51,604 bases of DNA, from NCBI GenBank assembly GCA_017449285.1, contig JAFSJX010000029.1, positions 1-51,604 of the forward strand, written 5' to 3'. How positions within the stretch are numbered: position 1 is the first letter of the stretch; each line of letters starts with the position of its first letter. This document shows positions 1 to 7,181 of this stretch, in pieces. This DNA comes from Treponema sp. Lineage in GTDB: Bacteria; Spirochaetota; Spirochaetia; Treponematales; Treponemataceae. Position numbers and translations under genes: made by a program. Below the pieces are notes generated by a model, which worked only from the letters and a program-made list of their open reading frames with translations, had not been told where the DNA came from and searched no databases.

Positions 1-120
1 GCGCATGACAATGCCGTGGAGACTGCGCGGCGGATGCTTGCCGATGGACTGAATGCAGAACTAACATCAAAATATACCAATCTCCCGCTTTCCGAAATAC
101 AAATTTTGCAGAACGCATGA
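1..120 (+). CDS. C-terminal end of an Rpn-family (PD-(D/E)XK) nuclease/transposase-like protein, 5' part outside window
   Basis: The open frame entering at base 1 encodes 39 residues before a TGA. It contains AVETARRMLADGL followed by LPLSEIQIL. This is the pattern of the C-terminal tail of Rpn (recombination-promoting nuclease, PDDEXK) proteins: a short helix-rich tail in which an A-x-x-x-A-R/K-x-(M/L) helix is followed by an L-x-x-x-(E/Q)-I element. The nuclease domain would lie upstream of the window, so activity cannot be judged. Its stop codon overlaps the ATG of the next frame in an ATGA arrangement, which suggests translational coupling. Assignment comes from the tail only and from similarity to the following gene product. 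Confidence 0.6.
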   Translation, partial: AHDNAVETARRMLADGLNAELTSKYTNLPLSEIQILQNA

Positions 121-404
121 CAATCGCAAACAGTGACTTTTCCGTCCAACTGGAAGAGAAAGTGGAGCGGGCAAAGAAGAACGCGCGATGGAGGAAGCAG
201 TATATGACATGGCAGCAGACGATAGACGAGGAGCGGTTTGAGGCTCGCGAGGAAGGCAGACGAGAAGGACGACTGGCTGGCATCGCCGAGGGCGCACACG
301 ACAAAGCCGTGGAAACCGCACGTCGCTTCTTGCAAATGGGATTGCCCGCAGAGCAGGTTGCCCAAGGAGTAGACCTTTCAATCGATGAAGTAAGGACATT
401 GTAA
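117..404 (+). CDS. Stand-alone copy of the Rpn C-terminal tail region (95 aa)
   Basis: This gene begins at the ATG overlapping the previous stop (ATGA). Residues 15-35 contain RAKKNARWRKQYMTWQQ, matching the segment that follows the nuclease core in Rpn proteins. Then come a charged helix (EAREEGRREGRLAGIAEG) and the tail AHDKAVETARRFLQMGLP ... LSIDEVRTL. The last 36 residues line up with those of the upstream gene product (AHDNAVETARRMLADGL). The product therefore carries no nuclease domain. It may be a remnant of a tandem duplication. It may also be functional: in E. coli Rpn proteins an internally initiated small C-terminal product acts as antitoxin to the full-length nuclease, and the coupled position here would suit that role. 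No Shine-Dalgarno of note; coupling is the likely start mechanism. Confidence 0.6.
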   Translation: MTIANSDFSVQLEEKVERAKKNARWRKQYMTWQQTIDEERFEAREEGRREGRLAGIAEGAHDKAVETARRFLQMGLPAEQVAQGVDLSIDEVRTL

Positions 405-426
405 CGGCACATGCAGTCTTGAACAC

Positions 427-458
427 AAAAAAAGCGGACCAGAAAAATCCAGTCCGCT
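427..458 (-). terminator. Rho-independent terminator of the large lipoprotein gene
   Basis: An inverted repeat, AGCGGAC (433-439) with GTCCGCT (452-458), is followed on the minus strand by a run of seven T. It lies 9 bases past the stop of the minus-strand lipoprotein gene. Confidence 0.85.
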
Positions 459-466
459 AAAAATCC

Positions 467-3400
467 TTAGTATCTTGTAATCTTTACATCATAAAGTCTG
501 ACTAGGTTTGTAGCACCTATCACAACATCAACGGCATCCGTGCCAGTGTATGCATAAGAAAGCGTATCGGAATCTGTAGGAATATAATCATTTCCCTCTT
601 TTGCCGTTTTTCCCGCAACTTTGATATATGCGTGACGGTCAGTCTTTGCAGAACCACCATTTGAGCCATACACCATCTCTATGGTAAACGGTCCTTGCAT
701 TTTCTCAATGACCACGGCATCTTTCCTTATCTGCAAGCAGCCCGCAGAACCTGAGCCCATAGTTTTTTCTTTCTCATATTTGTTGTATTGAATCGGAACA
801 GAAGATTCGTCAAGAGCCTTGATGGTCATTATTCCAGAACCGCTTGTTGCCCAGTATGACACATCTTCTTTAATTGAGAATTTCTTTTCATTTGTGCCAC
901 CAAAGGAAGTATATACAACAGTCGCATTTTCCAATTCTGCTGAACTTTCAAGGGCAGGATCCGCATAAACACCCTGACAAGCAACACTTGCCAGCGATGA
1001 AAAATCCCAATAGATAGTTTCCGTAGGTTTTGTTTCCGCAGGTTTTCTTTTTATCGTGAATTCTTTCGTGGCTTCTGCTTTTTGGAGAAGATTGTATGCC
1101 TCCACCTTTACCGTAACTTTTTTGTCTTCGGAAGTATCGTTCTTTCCGATAAGTTTTTTTGAGCTTCCCCCTTGTACAGCGGTGTCGAATGTTACATAAT
1201 CAGTATCGCCTTCGATTGACCATTTACACCAGTTCACCTCTCTGCCGCCGTTGACACGTACTTCAAGACTTACCTCTCCAGAAGCATCGATTTCAGACAC
1301 ATAAGGAGATGGATACAAATAAATTTCCAATTTTTCATTAGAATCATCTCTAAAAAATGCGTTGCACAACTTGATTGTTGTAGGTGACGGCATAGTGAAG
1401 TAACTTGTTTCAAGACGATACGGATAGTCCTCTATACATATTTCGTTACGCTGTAAATATGCCGTACCAGTCATTTCAACGGGGGCAACCCGCTCTAAAA
1501 CTGTTCCGTCGCTTTCAGCAGCGTAGTATTGTTTTTTTGCTTCTTTTGTTTTGAGCGTTACGGTTGCACCAGTTGCCGTTACATCGCTGAATGTAATCGT
1601 GCCGGTAATATCCCCGCTGTCAACAATTTCGTAGGTCTTGTCGGTATAGATGTCTTTAACCGTCACACTTTCGGGGAAGCCGGAAACAGGTGTCATCGTT
1701 GAATCATACGGATAATAATAGAGACTATTCCCAGTCGAAGTATCTCGATACAGAGCATATATCTGAGTACGATATGGCGAGACAGTTTTTCCCAATTCAC
1801 TGTTCAAGCGATAAAAAAGATTGTCCGCATACACAAACTCTTCATCATCTTTTATATCAGAATTATCTTTGTAACGCCAGAATCCTGTAAAGGCAGTATT
1901 TGTAGTATACGCATCTTTATCTTTAAATGTTACCCTCGGAACTACAGAACTATACTGCGGCAATGCAACAGACTCTCCATTCACTGTCAAAGAAAGGCTT
2001 TCGGGGAAAGCAAAACCGTTCGTGAACCATGTGCTAGCATCAGAGGTAATAAGCCCCGTCTGAGAATAGGTATCATAGTCAATCTTAAAATTGTCAGACA
2101 ACGCCGGACTGCCATTACCTGTTTTTGGTTTATAGTCTACGATAGCAACGTTAAAGAATGTCGTGTATGTGGTTCTATAACTATTAGTACCCGTTCGTTC
2201 ACGAACAGCATCTCTAAACTGAACTGAAATTTTATTGCTCGTGTTCGCATCCACTGCGCTTTCTGTAAAACTATATGGCATGGATTCATACGCAACAAGA
2301 TGCTGACCATCCTCTGTCACTGAACTTCTCGGATAAATATAGACATGCCCCTTATCATAATCACGGTCAATCTGCAAATCTATACGAACAACTTTTTCTT
2401 TAGCAGAAAGTTTTGAGGGGTCTGCCGTAATCGTAACGCCTGTCGCGGCATCCTCTACCTTAAACGGCAATTCTTCCTGCGTAAAGGTAATTTTTCCGTC
2501 GGCAAAGCCCGTGCCACCCTTTAATTCAGTCGGAATGGAAGACCACGAACATTCTACGTCACCGCTTGTAACAGTCAGGCTCACTTTTGCGCCAACAGCA
2601 ATAAGCGGTTTTCCGATGTGTTCGGTATTTGGGAAACCGAAACTTGAACATTGCATATTGTCCGCCACCGGAAACTGAAGCGTCGTACACACGGTAGATT
2701 CAACTGGCGTTGATGGCTGGATAGAGCCTTCAAGCCCCAAATATGCAGTCAACCTCGCCACTGCCTCTGCATCGTGGAAGTTAGAAATTGCCTGATACCC
2801 TTCCGCGCTAAACACAAAACCATCTTTCTGATAATTAAGTGTAATTGCGCCCGGCAACTGCAAGATACCATGCCCTGCCGTTGTGGTAATCGTATCTATT
2901 TCTGACTTACCCGTTATATGGCCATTCGCACTTGAAAGACCTACCGCACAGTACGAATACGATTTTCCCGATTCCACATAATAATCAGTATAACTTATTG
3001 TGCCTTGCAAGGGAGCGTTGGAATTTGTCTGATATAGACCGATATATTCCCAATTCTGAGAGGCAGGGTCTGCATCGTATTTTGTCTTGTCATATTCCGC
3101 ACGATAGAAATTTACCTGTCGTGTCTTTGCAGGAACGGTCGCTTTGATAAGAACGCCATTCGGAGATGCCTGTAACGACAGCGAGCCTTCGTTGTCGATA
3201 TACACCACGGGCGTTTCCGACTCTTTGATGATTTCTTCGACCTTTTCTGTCGCCGCTTTTTCTTCTATTTCTTTGACTTTTTCTTCTGTCTGTGTCACCT
3301 CGTCTTTTGTCAACGTCTCATACGACACCTTCTCAATTTCGGCAGAAGCAACCTCTTGTGTTATTTCAGAAACCGTAACCGTCCCATTTTCTTCGGCAGT

Positions 3401-4099
3401 GTTCGCAGCCTTGGAAATAGTAATAGCATTTGAACTAACGATGATTTTTGTTTTTTCTTCTGCGGTCGCAGAGGCTTCGGATTTTGTCACCAACGTAGTA
3501 ATGGTGGTCTTTCCAGACAGCGTGACTTCTTTTACCGCTTTGTCTACAACCACACTTTCCACGAGAGACTGCGCTTCAAGGGCTTCAATCTGGCAATTTT
3601 TCTGCACCGCCATCGAAAGAATGCGGCATACTTTTTCCAGCACGATGCGCACATTCTCATACGCCGCGTTCAGCACAGCAACATTCGAGTCTTTCAGATG
3701 AATCGAATTTGAGCCACCGCCATTTACGGTCAGTTTTGCCACGTCACAATTGTCCAGCGTAAAATCGCCATCACCGACCGCTTCCGCGACAGTTACCGCC
3801 TTGATGTTCTTGATATTTTTGAGCGTAACGCCTTTTGCGCTCACCGTAATCACCGCATTTTTTGCGTCAAACTGCGTCGTACCGCCAGTCAAGACTATCG
3901 CCTTGTCAACAGAAAGACTTGCATTCTCAGCGAGCGTGCCTTGTGTAAGCGTAACGGTATCGCCGGCTTTTGCAAAAGAAATCAGCTCCGCCACGGATTT
4001 TTGTTCAGGAACATCAGAGCCGTCAGAATCATCATTTGAACAACCAAAAAGCACTGCCGCTATAACGACAGCACTCAAAACACGAAAAAACTTTTTCAT
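467..4099 (-). CDS. Very large surface lipoprotein, 1210 aa, function unknown
   Basis: The protein starts with a lipoprotein signal peptide (MKKFFRVLSAVVIAAVLFGC, lipobox LFGC, Cys20) followed by an acidic SNDDSDGSD tether, so it should be lipid-anchored outside the inner membrane. Residues about 30-230 show short repeating beta-type strands (VTLKNIKNIKAVTV, FTLDNCDVAKLTV), consistent with a parallel beta-helix. A Glu/Lys-rich, probably helical stretch follows (about 240-295). The rest is a chain of beta-rich, Ig/FnIII-like segments. The last ~180 residues (WDFSSLASV ... LVRLYDVKITRY) look like a beta-sandwich seen at the C-terminus of treponemal secreted proteins. No catalytic signature is visible. 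The start has a good Shine-Dalgarno (GGAGG, 6 nt spacing). A role in adhesion or glycan binding is only a guess. Transcription may be phase-variable (see promoter entry). Confidence 0.85.
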   Translation of the reverse strand: MKKFFRVLSAVVIAAVLFGCSNDDSDGSDVPEQKSVAELISFAKAGDTVTLTQGTLAENASLSVDKAIVLTGGTTQFDAKNAVITVSAKGVTLKNIKNIKAVTVAEAVGDGDFTLDNCDVAKLTVNGGGSNSIHLKDSNVAVLNAAYENVRIVLEKVCRILSMAVQKNCQIEALEAQSLVESVVVDKAVKEVTLSGKTTITTLVTKSEASATAEEKTKIIVSSNAITISKAANTAEENGTVTVSEITQEVASAEIEKVSYETLTKDEVTQTEEKVKEIEEKAATEKVEEIIKESETPVVYIDNEGSLSLQASPNGVLIKATVPAKTRQVNFYRAEYDKTKYDADPASQNWEYIGLYQTNSNAPLQGTISYTDYYVESGKSYSYCAVGLSSANGHITGKSEIDTITTTAGHGILQLPGAITLNYQKDGFVFSAEGYQAISNFHDAEAVARLTAYLGLEGSIQPSTPVESTVCTTLQFPVADNMQCSSFGFPNTEHIGKPLIAVGAKVSLTVTSGDVECSWSSIPTELKGGTGFADGKITFTQEELPFKVEDAATGVTITADPSKLSAKEKVVRIDLQIDRDYDKGHVYIYPRSSVTEDGQHLVAYESMPYSFTESAVDANTSNKISVQFRDAVRERTGTNSYRTTYTTFFNVAIVDYKPKTGNGSPALSDNFKIDYDTYSQTGLITSDASTWFTNGFAFPESLSLTVNGESVALPQYSSVVPRVTFKDKDAYTTNTAFTGFWRYKDNSDIKDDEEFVYADNLFYRLNSELGKTVSPYRTQIYALYRDTSTGNSLYYYPYDSTMTPVSGFPESVTVKDIYTDKTYEIVDSGDITGTITFSDVTATGATVTLKTKEAKKQYYAAESDGTVLERVAPVEMTGTAYLQRNEICIEDYPYRLETSYFTMPSPTTIKLCNAFFRDDSNEKLEIYLYPSPYVSEIDASGEVSLEVRVNGGREVNWCKWSIEGDTDYVTFDTAVQGGSSKKLIGKNDTSEDKKVTVKVEAYNLLQKAEATKEFTIKRKPAETKPTETIYWDFSSLASVACQGVYADPALESSAELENATVVYTSFGGTNEKKFSIKEDVSYWATSGSGIMTIKALDESSVPIQYNKYEKEKTMGSGSAGCLQIRKDAVVIEKMQGPFTIEMVYGSNGGSAKTDRHAYIKVAGKTAKEGNDYIPTDSDTLSYAYTGTDAVDVVIGATNLVRLYDVKITRY

Positions 4100-4120
4100 G
4101 AATTTCCTCCAAATATAGGG

Positions 4121-4146
4121 ATTTTACCCCCCCCTCAATTTGTCAA
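4121..4146 (-). promoter_or_regulatory. Promoter with G8 tract between -35 and -10 boxes
   Basis: Upstream of the large lipoprotein gene the minus strand reads TTGACA (4146-4141), AATTGA, eight G (4134-4127), then TAAAAT (4126-4121). The spacer is only 14 nt, whereas 17 nt is optimal. Slippage of the G tract would change promoter strength, and about three added G would restore optimal spacing. The start codon follows about 20 nt later with a GGAGG ribosome site. Confidence 0.65.
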
Positions 4147-4178
4147 TACGCCCTCTGTGAAAATTCATTTTTTTGTGT

Positions 4179-4184
4179 TATACT
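4179..4184 (+). promoter_or_regulatory. -10 box TATACT, 7 nt before the ATG (leaderless start)
   Basis: TATACT ends 7 nt before the ATG of the MBL hydrolase gene at 4192 and no Shine-Dalgarno is present. With a usual -10 to +1 distance, transcription would begin at or next to the A of the start codon. The same arrangement is seen at 7169-7174, 26786-26791, 29178-29183, 33361-33366, 34630-34635 and 38492-38497 (plus strand), and at 33268-33273, 34549-34554, 37989-37994 and 42096-42101 (minus strand). Confidence 0.65.
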
Positions 4185-4191
4185 GTACTAT

Positions 4192-5100
4192 ATGAAGATG
4201 ACCTTACTGGGAACAGGTACGAGTCAGGGCGTTCCGGCGATTGGATGCGATTGCAAAGTATGCACTTCCTCAGACCCGCATGACAACCGGCTTCGGTGCA
4301 GCGCATATATCGTTCATAAAGAAACAGAACTGCTCATTGACGTAGGACCGGAATTCCGCTTGCAGGCGTTGCGCAATCACATCAAGCATTTGGACGCGGT
4401 GCTGATTTCGCACAGTCATGCTGACCATCTGCACGGACTTGACGATTTGCGCATTTTCAGCCACACCCGTCCATGCGATTGTGACGCGCTGGCGTTCCCG
4501 GAGACAGAGGGAAACGGTCTTCCGATTTATGCGAACGCAAACACACTGCAGGACATCCGCTACCGTTTTGACTATCTTTTTAAGCCCGTGGTTGAAGGCG
4601 GAGGAGTTGCGAAACTTGACTTTCGGAATTGCTCTGCGTATAACGGAGCAAACCCGATTCGTTTTGGCGGCATTGCGGTCGTTCCGATTCCTTTACAGCA
4701 CGGAAGCATTGAGGCGACAGGCTGGCTTCTTTCTTGTGACGCGGCGGACGGAGCAAAACACAGCATCGCATACCTGACGGACTGCAACGCCATTAGCGAA
4801 GCGTCTTTTGCGCTCATCAAAAATAATTGCGGTACGCTTGACCATCTGGTTATCGACGGGCTTCGCGTTCGTCCTCATTCAACGCACTTTAGTTTTGACG
4901 AAAGCCTTGCGGCGGCAGAAAAATTGAGTCCGCGGCATACATGGCTTATCCACATGAACCACGATTTGCTTCACACCGAAATCCAGAAATACATTGACAC
5001 AAAACTGGACAATTTTCCTTTGCTGAAAAAAATCGTGCAGAACGGCGGAAGCGTAAGCCCCGGCTACGACCAACTGGAATTGGAAATTCCTACACGGTAA
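4192..5100 (+). CDS. MBL-fold metallohydrolase, PhnP-like (302 aa)
   Basis: This is a metallo-beta-lactamase fold hydrolase of the PhnP-like type. The N-terminus has a glycine-rich strand-loop (LLGTGTSQGVP, residues 5-15), then a Cys cluster C-D-C-K-V-C at 19-24 as in PhnP-like phosphodiesterases. The metal-binding motif HSHADH lies at 74-79. Later His residues (PLQHGS and the C-terminal LIHMNHD) supply further ligands. A cyclic phosphodiesterase activity is likely for the family, but the substrate is not evident. No phn genes surround it. Translation probably starts at 4192 on a leaderless mRNA (TATACT 7 nt upstream). The 3' end overlaps the convergent EAL-domain gene by 11 bases. Confidence 0.88.
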   Translation: MKMTLLGTGTSQGVPAIGCDCKVCTSSDPHDNRLRCSAYIVHKETELLIDVGPEFRLQALRNHIKHLDAVLISHSHADHLHGLDDLRIFSHTRPCDCDALAFPETEGNGLPIYANANTLQDIRYRFDYLFKPVVEGGGVAKLDFRNCSAYNGANPIRFGGIAVVPIPLQHGSIEATGWLLSCDAADGAKHSIAYLTDCNAISEASFALIKNNCGTLDHLVIDGLRVRPHSTHFSFDESLAAAEKLSPRHTWLIHMNHDLLHTEIQKYIDTKLDNFPLLKKIVQNGGSVSPGYDQLELEIPTR

Positions 5101-7003
5101 TTTTTCCAGTCGTAATGCCGTCCAACGCCTGTTCTTTGGGCATGGGTTTTCCGAACAGATATCCCTGCATCCTCTCGCAGCCAATAGAACGCAAAAATTC
5201 AAAGATTTCCTCGGTCTCTACGCCTTCCGTAAGCGTCTGCATACCGATTTCTTTTGCAAGAGAAACGATACTTTTGAGAATCGGGCGGATTTTTTCGTTT
5301 TCAGAAAAATTATGCAGAAATTTCATGTCTATTTTCATCATATCAAATTCAAAATCTTGAAGAACATTCAGCCCCGAATAGCCTGACCCAAAATCGTCCA
5401 GCCAGAGCGCGTACCCCTCGCCTTTAAAGCGGTCGATTGCCTGTCTTAACTGCACTCCGTTTTCGCTCAACGCGCTTTCGGTAATCTCCACGTGAATCAT
5501 ATCTTTTTGCACGGCATGGCGATTCAGGCAGTCATCTACAGCGGCAACTACGTCAATCAACTCAAAATCAAGCCGCGAAAAATTGATGGAGATAGGAACA
5601 TAATACGTTCCAGTTTTTTTTGCCTCAAAAATGTCTGTACAAACTTTTTCCAAAATGTACATATCCAGTTTGTAAATCTGACGGTATTCTTCCAGCACGG
5701 GAACAAAATCCGCCGGCGGCAACATTCCATACACCGGGTCTTCCCAGCGCGCAAGGGCTTCCATTCCGCATAACTTTCTGTTCTCCGCAAGCACTACCGG
5801 CTGATAAAAAACTTTTATCCAGTTTTCTTTTATCGCCCTGTCTATGCTGTTTATGACGTACTGTTTGCGGTGGAATTCATCGTCCATCTCTTTGGTATAT
5901 TCACAGAAATTCCGTCCGTATTTCTTTTTGATGCTGTTACAGGCATAACGAGCGCGGTCACAGGCAACACTCGCCAAAACATCGCGATCCACAGGAATGT
6001 ATGCCCCTGCCTTCAGACCCAACTGCACCTCATTCTCATCTTTCTGAATTCTTCTGCGCACTTCGTCAATGCGAACCTCTATCTGGTCTCGTTTTGCCAA
6101 AATCACAAAATGGTCATCAGAAAAGCGGGCAATAAGCGAAAATGGAAACACCAGACGAATTGCTTCCGCAGTCTTTTTAAGCAGCTCATTTCCCATCGGA
6201 AAACCGTAGCGGTCATTATAACTTTTGAAATTCTCAATATCAAGGTACAGAAACGCCAATTTAGAAATATCTTCCTTTGGGTCAAGCAGTATGGAGAGAG
6301 CCTTGTTGCGGAAATAGTGCATATTCGGAATGCCCGTCAAATCATCGCGCGTAGATTTTTCTTTGAGATACGAGTTGATTCTATCCAGACTTTCGTCCTG
6401 TTTTGCCTCCATCAGTTTCTGCGTATACACATTGACGCTCGTCATCAAAAGAGCAATCCACATCGTAAAAACGTTGATTTTCATGCCAGAATCTATGGGC
6501 GTGGCAGTACGGCCACAGAAATACATGAACGCAAGAAAAGAAATTGAAAGCAAGGCAAACGCCCAAAGCGGTCTCCAAAGAAACAGCCCGAACACAAAGA
6601 TGGTCATCGTGACAAATGCAAATGCCTGATGCGCTTTCGCATAATCCAGATAACCGATGTATATGCCAAAAGCAAGGCAGATGAACGCAAAGCCATAGCG
6701 GATAATGCGTCCGACCATACGCGATGGATTTTTTCCCCGAAGCTGCAAAATCGAAAAGACAAGGAGCGCGACCGCAGACAAAAGCAGAATTATGTAAGAT
6801 GAAAGATGCGAGACTATCCATGAAAATGTGCGCGCCTTTCCGCCAAAAACAACATTCTCAATAACAGACCCAATCATCCACAGTTCCAGCGTAATCACAA
6901 CGACAGAAAGGTAGATACTGGAAATGGCATTTGAACGGTCAAAATATTTTTTTACAGCGGGACTATAACTTTCCAGCCCCAAAACTTTTCGTATATTCAG
7001 CAT
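5090..7003 (-). CDS. Membrane-bound EAL-domain c-di-GMP phosphodiesterase with degenerate GGDEF domain
   Basis: The first ~200 residues contain about six hydrophobic segments and make up a membrane sensor part. A GGDEF domain (about 215-375) follows, with DDLTGIPN at its start, but its active-site loop reads RFSDDHF where RxGG(D/E)EF is expected. The usual GHxxGD is GFPMGN, so cyclase activity should be lost. The EAL domain (about 385-630) keeps its key motifs: GMEALARW, the INFS strand, VEITES, LDDFGSGYSGL and EGVET. The likely role is hydrolysis of cyclic di-GMP, possibly regulated by nucleotide binding in the dead GGDEF domain. c-di-GMP controls motility and attachment in spirochaetes. AAGG, 8 nt before the ATG, is a plausible ribosome site, with TATAAT about 20 nt upstream. 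Confidence 0.92.
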   Translation of the reverse strand: MLNIRKVLGLESYSPAVKKYFDRSNAISSIYLSVVVITLELWMIGSVIENVVFGGKARTFSWIVSHLSSYIILLLSAVALLVFSILQLRGKNPSRMVGRIIRYGFAFICLAFGIYIGYLDYAKAHQAFAFVTMTIFVFGLFLWRPLWAFALLSISFLAFMYFCGRTATPIDSGMKINVFTMWIALLMTSVNVYTQKLMEAKQDESLDRINSYLKEKSTRDDLTGIPNMHYFRNKALSILLDPKEDISKLAFLYLDIENFKSYNDRYGFPMGNELLKKTAEAIRLVFPFSLIARFSDDHFVILAKRDQIEVRIDEVRRRIQKDENEVQLGLKAGAYIPVDRDVLASVACDRARYACNSIKKKYGRNFCEYTKEMDDEFHRKQYVINSIDRAIKENWIKVFYQPVVLAENRKLCGMEALARWEDPVYGMLPPADFVPVLEEYRQIYKLDMYILEKVCTDIFEAKKTGTYYVPISINFSRLDFELIDVVAAVDDCLNRHAVQKDMIHVEITESALSENGVQLRQAIDRFKGEGYALWLDDFGSGYSGLNVLQDFEFDMMKIDMKFLHNFSENEKIRPILKSIVSLAKEIGMQTLTEGVETEEIFEFLRSIGCERMQGYLFGKPMPKEQALDGITTGKITV

Positions 7004-7181
7004 TGTACATACCTTATATTTTCATTATACCACAAGATTCCACAATTCGCACGAAAAAACAAGATAAACACAGCATAATTTTTTTTTGCTTCGGAAAAAA
7101 CGACCGACAAAAAAGACTAAAATCACCGTCAGCAAGATAAATCAATAGACGAAATTTATATTCTATTGTATACTGTAATGT

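Noticed and set aside
3144..4118. Two plus-strand frames of 185 and 122 codons inside the lipoprotein gene
   Set aside because: They are rich in Ser and Val as expected for the complement of the lipoprotein codons, have no ribosome site, and lie inside a gene with a clear signal peptide and terminator.
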